Notes: generated by a model not told the origin, from the letters alone. Shown: positions 8,346-17,192, counted from the stretch's first letter. The stretch: 64,000 nucleotides of DNA from Pseudomonas sp. NBRC 111124 (GCF_001320245.1 NZ_BCBA01000013.1:1-64000), one strand, 5' to 3'. Program-made: numbers and translations.

Positions 8346-9761
8346 ATGACCTTGCCAAGCCGCATCAGCTTGTTGTCCCTGTGCCTGGGCCTTGCCGCCT
8401 GCAGCCTGCCGCCCGTGCCATCCGGCGGCATCGCTGCCCCGTCGGCCTGGCAAGGCGAAACCCTCCAGCCTTCTGCCAGCCTGCCATCGGCGCAGTGGTG
8501 GCAAGCTTTCGACAGCGCCGAGCTGGACCACCTGGTCGAACGCGCCCAGTCCAATGCCCACGACCTTGCCGCTGCCACGGCGCGTGTGCGCCAGGCCCGG
8601 GCACGGGCAGTCATTGCCGGGGCGCCGCTGCTGCCAGAGCTCAGGTTCGAGCTCGACGGTAGCCGCCAGCGCCTGCTGCATGGCGAGGGCTATGACCAGC
8701 TCGATGTCAGCAAATACGAACGAACCAGCACGTCGTTCGGCATGCAGCTGGTCGCCAGCTACGAGATCGACTTCTGGGGTGGCCTGCGCGCTGCTCGCTC
8801 AAGCGCCCTGCACAGCCTCGACGCCAGCCGCTTCGACCGCCAGACGGTCGAGCTGACGCTGGTCAGCAGCGTGGCCAACAGCTACCTGCAGGGCCTTGCC
8901 CTGGAAGAACAACTGCGCATTGCCCGCCTCAACCTGCGTAACGCCCGCGATGTCCTGATGCTGGTTGAGACACGCCAGCGCGCCGGGTCCGCAACACGGC
9001 TGGAACTGGCCCAGCAACGCAGCCTGGTGGCCACCCAGGAGCGGCAGGTGCCGCTGCTCGAACAGCAGTGGCAGGACAATCGCATTACCCTGGCCACTCT
9101 GCTGGGCGACCCTGTCCAGGCCCTGCCCACCGCACGCGAAACACTCGAAGCCGTGAACTGGCCGCACATTGGCAGCGGCGTGCCCAGCGAGCTGCTCGCC
9201 CGCCGCCCGGACATCGCCGCCGCCGAAGCTCGGCTGGCCGCCGCCAGTGCCAATGTGCAGGTCGCCAGGGCCGCTCTGCTGCCCAAAGTGACCTTGGGCG
9301 CCAACCTCGGCACCGGCGCACGCACCCTCGCCGAGGTCTTTGACAGCGCCTACTACACCCTCACCGCCGGGCTGGTCGTGCCAATCTTCAACAATGGCCG
9401 GCTGCGAGCGGCACAGCAGTTGGCCGAAGCCGAGCAAGACGAGCTGCTGGAGAGCTACCGCAGCAGCATCCTGGCCGGCTTCGCCGATGTCGAGAAGGCC
9501 CTGAATGCCATCCATGGCGTTGAACAGCAGCGCCAGTGGCAGGACCAGGAGGTCGAGCAGGCGCGGCTAGCTTTCGACCTGGCTCAGCGGCGCTACGCTG
9601 CCGGCGCCGAAACCCTGCTGAGCGTGCTTCAAACCCAGCGCACGCTCTATCTCGCCCAGGACCAGCAGGCGCAGCTGCGCCTGGCTCGCCTGCAAGGCAG
9701 CGTGGCGCTGTACAAGGCGCTCGGGGGTGGCTGGCAGGTAGCGAAAGCGGACAACGGTTAA
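8346..9761 (+). CDS. opmQ: Outer-membrane efflux lipoprotein of siderophore exporter
   Basis: A 471-residue TolC/NodT-family outer-membrane factor. The signal peptide ends in the lipobox LGLAACS with Cys19, so it is probably lipid-anchored. Two repeated OEP domains follow (about residues 60-250 and 265-455), with characteristic segments such as SYEIDFWGGLRAARSSAL and SELLARRPDIAAAEARLAAA. It provides the outer-membrane duct for the PvdR-PvdT pair. Its stop codon (TAA, 9759-9761) forms part of a PvdS-box-like sequence that precedes the next gene. Confidence 0.92.
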   Translation: MTLPSRISLLSLCLGLAACSLPPVPSGGIAAPSAWQGETLQPSASLPSAQWWQAFDSAELDHLVERAQSNAHDLAAATARVRQARARAVIAGAPLLPELRFELDGSRQRLLHGEGYDQLDVSKYERTSTSFGMQLVASYEIDFWGGLRAARSSALHSLDASRFDRQTVELTLVSSVANSYLQGLALEEQLRIARLNLRNARDVLMLVETRQRAGSATRLELAQQRSLVATQERQVPLLEQQWQDNRITLATLLGDPVQALPTARETLEAVNWPHIGSGVPSELLARRPDIAAAEARLAAASANVQVARAALLPKVTLGANLGTGARTLAEVFDSAYYTLTAGLVVPIFNNGRLRAAQQLAEAEQDELLESYRSSILAGFADVEKALNAIHGVEQQRQWQDQEVEQARLAFDLAQRRYAAGAETLLSVLQTQRTLYLAQDQQAQLRLARLQGSVALYKALGGGWQVAKADNG

Positions 9762-9782
9762 TTCGCCATGCGTGCAACTCGT
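9758..9782 (+). promoter_or_regulatory. Variant PvdS box before the siderophore-interacting protein gene
   Basis: T-TAATT, exactly 16 bases, CGT: one mismatch to the TAAAT-N16-CGT consensus. The same TAATT variant is found at the right spacing before pvdL. It starts in the opmQ stop codon and ends 33 bases before the next ATG. It may give that gene its own PvdS-dependent start. Confidence 0.5.
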
Positions 9783-9815
9783 TCATAGGGAAAGCCGCTT
9801 GCAAGAGGATTCCCC

Positions 9816-10706
9816 ATGACCCGCTCCGCCAGCATGCTCCAAGCCTGGCAACAAGGCCTGCGTCGCCTGATCCCGGGCCAAACGCCCGGCGCCAGGGCCT
9901 ACCGCGCGTTCGACCTGGTACTCGCTCGGCGCATCAACCTCAGCCCATCGTTTGCGCGCCTGGTATTCACCGGCGCGGATGTCGCGCTCATGCACACTCT
10001 GGCGCCCGATCAGCGCGTGAAGCTGCTGTTCCCGGCCCCTGACGGCTCATTGCCAACCCTGCCCCACGACCTCCACTGGAAGACCGCGCACAGCGCGCTG
10101 CCCGCCGAACAACGCCCGCCCATGCGCACCTATACCATCCGCGCCTTGCGCCGGGATGCTCTGGAAGTCGACGTCGACTTTGTGCTGCACGGGGTCAACG
10201 GTCCAGCCTCGGCCTGGGCCACCCATGCCCAGGAGGGCGATCGCCTGGTGATGGTCGCCCCCAACCTGGCCCACGCCGGCGACCCAGGCGGCTACGAGTG
10301 GAAGCCGCCACAAGATACCCGCCATGTCCTGCTGATTGGCGACGAAACGGCGTTGCCCGCCATTGCCGGCATTCTCGAAGCGCTGGCAGAGCAACAACCC
10401 GAACTGGCCGTGGAAGCCTTCATCGAAGTCCCGCAGGAGGCTGATTGCCTGCCCCTGCACCACAGCGCCAATACCCGGCTGCACTGGCTGCCCCGCGAGC
10501 TGCTGCGCTGCGAGCATGGCCATGCCATGCAGCATGCCGTGCGCGAACTGGCCAGCCTGCCGCTGGAAAGCGCGTTCTATGCCTGGGTGGCCGGGGAGTC
10601 GGCGACGGTGCTTGAGATTCGCAGGTACCTGATAAAACAGCGTGGGCTGCAGCGCGAGCGCCTGATGACGATGGGGTATTGGCGCCTGGGTGAAAGCTGC
10701 GACTGA
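9816..10706 (+). CDS. Siderophore-interacting FAD-binding reductase (SIP family)
   Basis: A 296-residue ferredoxin-reductase-like protein. The N-terminal FAD-binding beta-barrel has the flavin motif MRTYTIR at about residues 103-109. The C-terminal NAD(P)H-binding SIP domain contains HVLLIGDETALPAIAGIL (about 170-187) and ends with the typical YWRLGESCD. Family members (ViuB, YqjH) reduce ferric siderophore complexes in the cytoplasm to release Fe(II). It follows opmQ by 54 bases and may be read from the exporter promoter or from the variant PvdS box. Whether pyoverdine or another chelate is the substrate is unknown. Confidence 0.88.
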   Translation: MTRSASMLQAWQQGLRRLIPGQTPGARAYRAFDLVLARRINLSPSFARLVFTGADVALMHTLAPDQRVKLLFPAPDGSLPTLPHDLHWKTAHSALPAEQRPPMRTYTIRALRRDALEVDVDFVLHGVNGPASAWATHAQEGDRLVMVAPNLAHAGDPGGYEWKPPQDTRHVLLIGDETALPAIAGILEALAEQQPELAVEAFIEVPQEADCLPLHHSANTRLHWLPRELLRCEHGHAMQHAVRELASLPLESAFYAWVAGESATVLEIRRYLIKQRGLQRERLMTMGYWRLGESCD

Positions 10707-10720
10707 ACAGGCCAAAGGAA

Positions 10721-10739
10721 AGGGCCGCAACGCGGCCCT
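10721..10739 (-). terminator. Terminator of pvdH
   Basis: AGGGCCGC-AAC-GCGGCCCT forms an 8-base stem with a 3-base loop. On the minus strand it is followed by TTCCTTT, so it suits termination of pvdH transcripts; on the plus strand no T run follows. Confidence 0.65.
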
Positions 10740-10746
10740 CGCGGGC

Positions 10747-12138
10747 TCAGACGGCCGCGGCCACTGCCTCGGCAAAGCGCTGCGCGACTTCGTCGACCTG
10801 CTGGGCGCTGATGATCAGCGGCGGCAGGAAGCGCACCACGGCACCATGGCGACCGCCCAGCTCGAGGATCAGGCCACGCTTGAGGCACTCGCGCTGGACC
10901 TTCGGCGCCAGTTGCCGATTGGCAGGCGGATGGCCCAAGGCATCGGGCTGCCCCTGCGGATCGACCAGTTCCACCCCGATCATCAAGCCACGGCCGCGGA
11001 TATCGCCCAGTTGCGGATAGTCCCGCTGCAGCCGCTGCAGATGCTCACGCAACCGCAGGCCCATGGCTTCGGCGTGCTCGGCCAGACGATGCTCGACCAG
11101 GTAGTTGATCACCGCCGAACCTGCGGCCATGGCCATCTGGTTGCCGCGGAAGGTACCGGCATGGGCGCCGGGTTTCCAGGTATCCAGCCAGTCGCGGTAC
11201 ACCACCACCGCCAGCGGCAGGCTGCCACCAATTGCCTTGGACAAGGTGACCACATCCGGCACGATCCCGGCATGCTCGAAGGCGAACATCCGCCCAGTAC
11301 GGGCAAAGCCGCTCTGGATCTCGTCGACGATCAGTGCCACGCCGGCCTGTTCGGTGATACGCCGCACGCCCTTGAGCCATTCGATGTCGGCCGGAATTAC
11401 CCCGCCTTCGCCCTGCACCACTTCAAGGATCACCGCTGCCGGCAGCGGCACGCCGCTTTCCGGGTCCAGCAGCAGGTTTTCCAGATAATGCAGGTTGGCC
11501 TTGACCCCGGCCGCGCCACCGAGGCCGAACGGGCAGCGGTAGTCATAGGGGTACGGCATGAACTGCACACCATTGCTCAGCAGCGCGCCCAGCGGCTGCT
11601 TGGGGCCGTGGCTGCCCATCAGGCTCAGGGCGCCCTGGCTCATGCCGTGGTAGGCGCCGTGGAAGGCCAGCACGGTGCTGCGCCCGGTGGCGCCGCGCAC
11701 CAACTTGAGCGCCGCCTCTACCGCATCGGTGCCGGTCGGGCCGCAGAACTGCACCTTGGCCTCGCGGCGCAGGGCTTCAGGCAGGATGCCGAACAAGTCT
11801 TGGACGAAGCGGTCCTTGACCGGAGTGGTCAGGTCCAGGGTATGCAGTGGCAGTTCGTCGGCCAGCACGCGCTGGATCGCTTCGATCACCACCGGGTGGT
11901 TGTGGCCCAGGGCCAGGGTGCCAGCGCCGGCCAGGCAGTCGATGAACTGGCGGCCTTCGACGTCCTCCACGTGGATGCCACGGGCGCGCTTGAGCGCCAA
12001 CGGGATGCGTCGGGGGTAGCTGCGGGCGTTGGATTCCTGTTGCTGCTGACGCTGCAGCAAGGGCGAGTCGCTGAATTCGTACAAAGGTCGCGGCGCGCTG
12101 GCCGGCAGGACCTGGGCAAGGCTGGTAGCGGTGGACAT
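10747..12138 (-). CDS. pvdH: Diaminobutyrate-2-oxoglutarate aminotransferase
   Basis: A 463-residue class III PLP aminotransferase. It makes L-2,4-diaminobutyrate from aspartate semialdehyde, a precursor built into the pyoverdine chromophore by PvdL. The PLP-binding lysine is Lys301 in VVTLSKAIGGSLPL, with the upstream LIVDEIQSGFARTGRMFAFE carrying the cofactor Asp. FCGPTGTDAVEAALKL and GTFRGNQMAMAAG fit the diaminobutyrate transaminase branch. The ATG at 12138 is used. An exact PvdS box at 12185-12209 puts it under iron-starvation control, which supports the pyoverdine role over ectoine-type metabolism. Confidence 0.92.
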   Translation of the reverse strand: MSTATSLAQVLPASAPRPLYEFSDSPLLQRQQQQESNARSYPRRIPLALKRARGIHVEDVEGRQFIDCLAGAGTLALGHNHPVVIEAIQRVLADELPLHTLDLTTPVKDRFVQDLFGILPEALRREAKVQFCGPTGTDAVEAALKLVRGATGRSTVLAFHGAYHGMSQGALSLMGSHGPKQPLGALLSNGVQFMPYPYDYRCPFGLGGAAGVKANLHYLENLLLDPESGVPLPAAVILEVVQGEGGVIPADIEWLKGVRRITEQAGVALIVDEIQSGFARTGRMFAFEHAGIVPDVVTLSKAIGGSLPLAVVVYRDWLDTWKPGAHAGTFRGNQMAMAAGSAVINYLVEHRLAEHAEAMGLRLREHLQRLQRDYPQLGDIRGRGLMIGVELVDPQGQPDALGHPPANRQLAPKVQRECLKRGLILELGGRHGAVVRFLPPLIISAQQVDEVAQRFAEAVAAAV

Positions 12139-12184
12139 GGGTGAATCCTCGCAAGCAAGCGAATGGGCAGTTATCGCTTGGAAA

Positions 12185-12209
12185 ACGCTTGAGTGCGGGG
12201 AGGATTTAG
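12185..12209 (-). promoter_or_regulatory. PvdS-dependent promoter of pvdH
   Basis: On the minus strand C-TAAAT (12209-12204), 16 bases, CGT (12187-12185): an exact iron-starvation box. It lies 47 bases upstream of the pvdH start codon. Confidence 0.87.
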
Positions 12210-12232
12210 CGGTTGTTGTGGGAAATTCGTTA

Positions 12233-12282
12233 GCCTGTGCCGGCCCTTTCGCGGGCTCGCCCGCGAAAGGGCCGGCACAGGC
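12233..12282. repeat. Perfect 24-bp-stem hairpin (REP-derived)
   Basis: A 24-base perfect inverted repeat with a 2-base loop (TC, 12257-12258). Its core, CCTTTCGCGGGC, is that of the P. putida-type REP sequences seen elsewhere in the window. It looks like two REP units fused head to head. It lies between the pvdH promoter and the 3' end of the sensor kinase gene, where it could stop transcription leaving pvdH-side antisense or protect mRNA ends. Confidence 0.85.
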
Positions 12283-12290
12283 AGTAAGGA

Positions 12291-13613
12291 TCAGCTGGCC
12301 GTACGCGCCGGTACCTGCAGCACCACCCGCAGCCCATCACTGCGGCTGTCGAACCTGAGGCTGCCAGCGCAACGCTGCACAATCGCCTGAACGATCGCCA
12401 GCCCCAATCCACAGCCACCACTCTGGCCATTGCGCCAGAAGCGCTCGGTCAGGTGCTGCAGATCGTCATCTGCAATGCCAGGCCCATGGTCGCGCACCAT
12501 GAACCCCACCTGCCCATCGGCCATCTGCACCTCCAGTTCCACCTCGGTATCACCGCCGTGGCGCAGGGCGTTGTCCAGCAGGTTACGCAAGGCCGCCACC
12601 GCCAGCGGCGCAGGCATGCCCAGGTAGATCTGGGTAGCCTCTTCGGGCAGGCGCAGGACAATGCGCCGGTTGTCACCGCCGCCGGCATCCTGCACCGCCT
12701 GGCGGGCGACCTGCTCGGCGCTGCACTGCACACCGTCCTCAAACGACAGGCTACCCTCGACCCGCGCCAGCAACAGCAGCTGCTCCAGGGTCCGGTGCAT
12801 GCGGTCGGCGCCTTGTTCGGCATGTTCCAGCGCCTGCTCGCGCACCGCGCCATCGGTCATGCGCGCCACCTGCAGGTGGGTCTTGATCGCGGTCAGCGGG
12901 CTGCGCAGTTCGTGGGCGGCATCGTCGGTCAGCCGTCTCTCGCGTTCGATGGTCTGGGCGATGCGCAGGAACAGGTGGTTCTGGGTATCGAGCAAGGGTT
13001 GCAGTTCGCTAGGTAACCCGGCCACCTGCAACGGCTCGACACTGTCGGCGCGCCGTCGTCGCAGTGCGTCGCGCATGCGATTGAGCGGCTCCAGGCCCTT
13101 GCCCAGGCCGATCCACAGCAGCCCGAGGCTGCCGAGCAAGGCCATCAGCACCGGCGCCGAGGCAGCCAGCAAAATCGACTGGTTCAGCGCCTCGCGCTCC
13201 ATGTGGCGGTCGGCGGTGGTGATGCGCACATCACCGTGGTTGTAGGTGAAGGTGCGCCACAACGCGCCATCGATGGTCTGGTCGCGGAAGCCGCTGCGCT
13301 GGTCGTCCATCGCGCCGTCATGCTTATGGTTGCTGGCGAGGATTTCGCCGCGCAGGGAACTCACCTGGCAGGCCATGCCGTCTGGCACGCTCAACTGATC
13401 GGCGGAAAAGTGCGCGTCCTCGCCCTTGGCCGCCAGCGGTTGCGGCAGCTGGTCGATCAGCCCGGCGACCATGCGTGCCGAGGCTACCAGGCGTTGGTCA
13501 AGGGAGAACATCATCTGCTGGCGCAGGTCGCGCAGCATCCACGCGGCTGCCAGCGCCCAGATGATGATGAAGGCCGTGCCAAGGATCAGGCTCAGGCGTA
13601 CCCGCAGGCTCAT
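12291..13613 (-). CDS. Sensor histidine kinase (QseC/PmrB-like)
   Basis: A 440-residue membrane kinase with transmembrane segments near residues 7-27 and 145-170 flanking a periplasmic sensor domain. After HAMP-like sequence, the H-box DAAHELRSPLTAIKTHLQ carries the phospho-His at about 234. The N-box LRNLLDNALRHG and G-boxes VRDHGPGI and CGLGLAIVQAI follow. Its start overlaps the stop of the upstream response-regulator gene (ATGA), so the pair is co-translated. The signal is not deducible; location beside pyoverdine genes alone does not make it iron-related. Confidence 0.88.
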   Translation of the reverse strand: MSLRVRLSLILGTAFIIIWALAAAWMLRDLRQQMMFSLDQRLVASARMVAGLIDQLPQPLAAKGEDAHFSADQLSVPDGMACQVSSLRGEILASNHKHDGAMDDQRSGFRDQTIDGALWRTFTYNHGDVRITTADRHMEREALNQSILLAASAPVLMALLGSLGLLWIGLGKGLEPLNRMRDALRRRRADSVEPLQVAGLPSELQPLLDTQNHLFLRIAQTIERERRLTDDAAHELRSPLTAIKTHLQVARMTDGAVREQALEHAEQGADRMHRTLEQLLLLARVEGSLSFEDGVQCSAEQVARQAVQDAGGGDNRRIVLRLPEEATQIYLGMPAPLAVAALRNLLDNALRHGGDTEVELEVQMADGQVGFMVRDHGPGIADDDLQHLTERFWRNGQSGGCGLGLAIVQAIVQRCAGSLRFDSRSDGLRVVLQVPARTAS

Positions 13614-14293
13614 GATGCGGCTTCCTCCGGCGCCTGTGCCGGCCCCAGGCGATAGCCCAGACCGCGCACGGTCTCGACGATGCTGTTGCCGAGCTTGCGG
13701 CGCAGGTGGTGGATATGGACGTTCAGCGCGTTGCTTTCGACCTCATCACTGAAGCCGTACACGCAGTCCTTGAGTTGTTCGCTGGACAGCACCCGACCGG
13801 GGTTCTGCAGCAATGCCTGGAGCAACGCCTGCTCGCGCCGCGACAGGTCGACCGGCTGGCCGGCCAGGGTCGCTTCGCAGCTGCTCGGGTCGTAGCGCAG
13901 CGGGCCATGCTCGATCACGTTCACCGCCCGCCCCGCCACCCGGCGCAACAGGGTATGCAGGCGCGCCGCCAGTTCGCGCAGGTCGAAGGGTTTGAGCAGG
14001 TAGTCGTCGGCACCGGCCTGCAGGCCGTCGACCCGGTCGGTGACCGCATCGCGGGCGGTGAGCACCAGCACGGGCAGATCCACGCCTTGCTGGCGCAGGC
14101 GGCGCAGCAGTTTGAGGCCATCTTCGTCAGGCAGGCCGAGGTCGAGGATCATCACGTCGAACTGCGCCGCCTGCAGCAGGGCCCTGGCGCTGGCGGCATT
14201 GGCCACACGGTCGACGGTCAGGCCCTGGGCAGTGAGGCCGGCGCAGATGCCGCTGGCGATCAGGTCGTCGTCCTCGCAGAGCAGAACGTGCAT
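13610..14293 (-). CDS. OmpR-family response regulator (QseB/TctD-like)
   Basis: A 227-residue regulator. The receiver domain (about residues 1-115) has the acidic triad E7/D8/D9, phospho-acceptor Asp51 in MILDLGLP, and Lys in LLKPFDLREL. The C-terminal winged helix (about 130-220) contains NALNVHIHHLRRKLG and TVRGLGYRLG. I chose the ATG at 14293 (MHVLLCEDDD), where receiver homology begins. It overlaps the cognate kinase gene by 4 bases. Target genes unknown. Confidence 0.9.
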   Translation of the reverse strand: MHVLLCEDDDLIASGICAGLTAQGLTVDRVANAASARALLQAAQFDVMILDLGLPDEDGLKLLRRLRQQGVDLPVLVLTARDAVTDRVDGLQAGADDYLLKPFDLRELAARLHTLLRRVAGRAVNVIEHGPLRYDPSSCEATLAGQPVDLSRREQALLQALLQNPGRVLSSEQLKDCVYGFSDEVESNALNVHIHHLRRKLGNSIVETVRGLGYRLGPAQAPEEAAS

Positions 14294-14541
14294 GGTGGGG
14301 CTCCCGGAGTGTTGTGGCAGGCATTGCACTATGGGGGGATTAAGGGGGGATTATGGACCTTTTTGCGCCTGCCTTGATGTTTTCAGCGCATTCCCACCCT
14401 ACCCATTGCAGCAACAACCGGATCCCCCCCAAACCCACCCACCAACAACGAAATAGACTTTTCCTACAGCCGACTCAGGAACTTCCCACACCCACTCCAT
14501 GATGTGATTTCCCCTGCACAAAACTGGCAGGGAGACGCCTC

Positions 14542-15891
14542 ATGCTGCTCTGGCACATCGTGCCCACCTGGCGCGATATCGAGACACGGATCACCCATGA
14601 AATGGGCTATCAAGGAGGTGCCCATTTCCGTACCTACCTCAACCAACATGTGCCATCACTGGCCCTCAACCTGCGCCGCGTGGACAGCGTGCGGCGTGCT
14701 TTCTACAAGGCCGAATCGGTAGCCGGGCAGCTGCTGCGCCAGCGCTTCGCTGACCTCGACATCAAAAGCATCCTCAACGACCTGCTCGGCGTCGCCGAGC
14801 AGATGGCGATGATAGTCGCTGGCACCGCCCTGACCGGCGGCCTGCTCGGTGCCGGCATCGGTGCCTTCGCCGGCGGTGTCGGTGCCTTTCCCGGCGGCGT
14901 TGCCGGCACCGCCATCGGCTTCAAGGTCAGCGGCTGGATCCTCGGCGTGCTGGGTATCGCCTCTCTCGCCGAATTCTTCGTCGACGGCCTGCCGCGCATT
15001 GGCGAGTACTACCTGGAAGGCATCGGCCTCGCCTGGGAAGGCACACGGGGTGAAGAAGGGCTGAACGCGTTCAGCCAGGACAACCCGTATGCCATCAATC
15101 AAGCGGCGGATTTCATTGCCACTGGGCATGTGGAAGTGGTGATGCTGTTGTTGGGCGCCATGGTGTCCTACCTCACCCGTGGGGGTGGCAATGCGGGTGT
15201 GCTTGCCCAGGAGATGGGCGCCAGCAAGAAAGGTGCACGGATTGGGCAGTGGATGCTCAAGCATGAGGAGGCCTTGAAGAAACGGCCGGACCTGCAGGTG
15301 CCGGAGCGGCGCAAGGGTGCGGTGGGTGAGTCACAGCCTGTGCAGCCGAACCGGCCGGCGGGGAAAGACAAGGAGCCATCCAAGGGCAAGCCCGGTAGCA
15401 TGCCGTTGCATACGGTGGCGTGTTTCAAGGCGGATAATTTGCCGACGTCGAAGCATGGCGAGTTTGAGCGGCAGTTGAAGGGGCAGCAAGATGGTCTCAA
15501 TCGGTTGACGGTTGAAGAGTTTCTTGAAAATGTTGCCAATCCAGTCAAACGCGACCCCAAACTTGCTAAAAAGGCACGTGAAGACCTTTATGTAAGTCTA
15601 AGAGATAGAATTCAGGAGGACTTGTCCAAAACGATGGGACCGCGAGAAGCGAGAATACTTTCGGAAATGCAAGCTAAGGAGACGATGTCAACACTCGCAG
15701 CCTTGCATAACCCGGATCTTAGTGCAGGTGGACGAGACGCCATTGCTGACTTTGGCGATAGACAAGTTAATTCAAGTATTGGTCCACAGTGGAAAAGCAG
15801 GATAGGAGGGCTCCGACAGGCCGCCGAAGATATGGCCGGAATGGGAGGCAGGACCGGACTTTTAAACGTAAAACTACACAAGTGCTCGTAG
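14542..15891 (+). CDS. Polymorphic toxin with Ntox15-like nuclease C-terminus
   Basis: A 449-residue protein. The N-terminal half has a glycine-zipper hydrophobic stretch (about residues 92-150, GTALTGGLLGAGIGAFAGG), often seen in delivered effectors. The C-terminal domain from about Cys294 (CFKADNLPTSKHGEFERQLK) to the end has the HxxD motif HNPD at 389-392 in ALHNPDLSAGG, then VNSSIGPQWKSRI. These features match the Ntox15 DNase family, which includes the type VI effector Tde1 of Agrobacterium. AGGGAG precedes the ATG. GC content drops visibly within the C-terminal part, as expected of a swapped toxin module. Two immunity-type genes follow. No vgrG, PAAR or chaperone gene is nearby, so the delivery route is unknown. 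Confidence 0.8.
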   Translation: MLLWHIVPTWRDIETRITHEMGYQGGAHFRTYLNQHVPSLALNLRRVDSVRRAFYKAESVAGQLLRQRFADLDIKSILNDLLGVAEQMAMIVAGTALTGGLLGAGIGAFAGGVGAFPGGVAGTAIGFKVSGWILGVLGIASLAEFFVDGLPRIGEYYLEGIGLAWEGTRGEEGLNAFSQDNPYAINQAADFIATGHVEVVMLLLGAMVSYLTRGGGNAGVLAQEMGASKKGARIGQWMLKHEEALKKRPDLQVPERRKGAVGESQPVQPNRPAGKDKEPSKGKPGSMPLHTVACFKADNLPTSKHGEFERQLKGQQDGLNRLTVEEFLENVANPVKRDPKLAKKAREDLYVSLRDRIQEDLSKTMGPREARILSEMQAKETMSTLAALHNPDLSAGGRDAIADFGDRQVNSSIGPQWKSRIGGLRQAAEDMAGMGGRTGLLNVKLHKCS

Positions 15892-15906
15892 ACTGGAGGT
15901 CGTAAA

Positions 15907-16524
15907 ATGGATGAAGCATTTTCTGTTTTTATTGAAGAGGTCGGTGAACCTACGCATAGGCAAGAGGTACCCACATCGACGATAGAGCGTTACAAGGGAA
16001 AGTTACCGGATAAACTTCTGCAGTATTGGATGGAGCATGGATGGTGTGGATACGGCGACGGGTTGTTTTGGACCGTAAATCCTCAAGAGTATGAAGGCGT
16101 GGTCGCCTCTATGCTCGAAAGTGCAAACCTGGAAAACTACGACAACTACCACCTCATCGCCCGCGGCGCATTTGGCGACCTTTATCTATTTGGTGAGAAA
16201 ACCGGGTTCTCACTGAAAATCGCACCGCACATAGGCCGGTATGTTGGCAGCAAACGTGAAGTAACGCCGTCCGACATGGACAGACTAGTGCAGAGCTTCT
16301 TCGCCTGTAGAGATTTGGATTCAAATGATTTTGACGACATGTTTGGACCTGCAAAAAAAAGCCTCGGCGCACTTGGTCCGGACGAGATGTACGGATTTGT
16401 TCCAGCCTTAGTGTTCGGTGGTTCCATTCGACTCGACAATCTAGAAAGGCTGAAAGCAATTGAACACTTGGTACTGCTGTCTCAGCTTTGCCCAATCGAA
16501 CCTTATAGTTTCTCCGATTTTTAG
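15907..16524 (+). CDS. GAD-like/DUF1851-type immunity protein, copy 1
   Basis: A 205-residue cytoplasmic protein with no signal peptide. The N-terminal part (about residues 5-100, KLPDKLLQYWMEHGWCGYGDGLFWTVNPQEY) resembles GAD-like domains. The C-terminal part (about 110-200, LGPDEMYGFVPALVFGGS) resembles DUF1851. This is the architecture described for Tdi immunity proteins that neutralise Ntox15 DNases. It begins 15 bases after the toxin stop with a strong GGAGG site. Its low GC content matches the toxin C-terminus, so it is the likely cognate antidote. Specificity is inferred. Confidence 0.78.
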   Translation: MDEAFSVFIEEVGEPTHRQEVPTSTIERYKGKLPDKLLQYWMEHGWCGYGDGLFWTVNPQEYEGVVASMLESANLENYDNYHLIARGAFGDLYLFGEKTGFSLKIAPHIGRYVGSKREVTPSDMDRLVQSFFACRDLDSNDFDDMFGPAKKSLGALGPDEMYGFVPALVFGGSIRLDNLERLKAIEHLVLLSQLCPIEPYSFSDF

Positions 16525-16559
16525 AGCCCTCACCCAACAGCAGTAAAAGGACCTAATAA

Positions 16560-17183
16560 ATGAACGTACTCTTCTCCATCTTCCTCGAAACCTTCAGCGA
16601 CCCCATCGGCCACCAGCCCGTCCCGCCTGCCGCTCTGGATCACTACCAAGGCAAACTCCCAAACCAACTCCTGACCTACTGGAAAGACCACGGCTGGTGC
16701 GGCTACGGCGGCGGTTTGTTCTGGATGGTCAACCCGAAGGAATACGAAGACGTCGTGACGTACTGGCTCGCCGGCACTCACTTCGAAACCCGCGACACTT
16801 ACCACCTCATCGCCCGCAGCGCTTTCGGCGAGCTGTACCTCTGGGGCGAAGAAACCGGCTCAGTCCTGACCATCACTGCCTACGCCTCCCGCTACATTGA
16901 CGGCGCTCACAGTTCGACCGACGAAGAGCGAGACGCGAAGATCCAGGGCCTACTCATGTGGGTAATGACTGAAGGGATCGACCTGGACCTGTTCGAGTCG
17001 GCCAGGGAAACACTGGGCACATTGGCGCCTGATGAGATGTATGGCTTCGTCCCGGCGTTGATGCTGGGTGGCTCTGCAAGCCTGGCCAATCTCCAGCGGC
17101 TCAAGGCCGACGTGCATCTGATTCTGCTTTCCCAGCTAAGCGAACTGGAACCCTATGCATTTGATGATGAAGAAGATGAATAA
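16560..17183 (+). CDS. GAD-like/DUF1851-type immunity protein, copy 2
   Basis: A 207-residue paralogue of the preceding protein with the same two-part layout: LPNQLLTYWKDHGWCGYGGGLFWMVNPKEY and LAPDEMYGFVPALMLGGS. It is noticeably more GC-rich and ends in an acidic tail (DDEEDE). It begins 35 bases after copy 1, preceded by AAAGGA. It may be an orphan antidote kept from an earlier toxin variant, or give protection against related strains. Function inferred from context. Confidence 0.75.
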   Translation: MNVLFSIFLETFSDPIGHQPVPPAALDHYQGKLPNQLLTYWKDHGWCGYGGGLFWMVNPKEYEDVVTYWLAGTHFETRDTYHLIARSAFGELYLWGEETGSVLTITAYASRYIDGAHSSTDEERDAKIQGLLMWVMTEGIDLDLFESARETLGTLAPDEMYGFVPALMLGGSASLANLQRLKADVHLILLSQLSELEPYAFDDEEDE

Positions 17184-17192
17184 AGCCGACGC

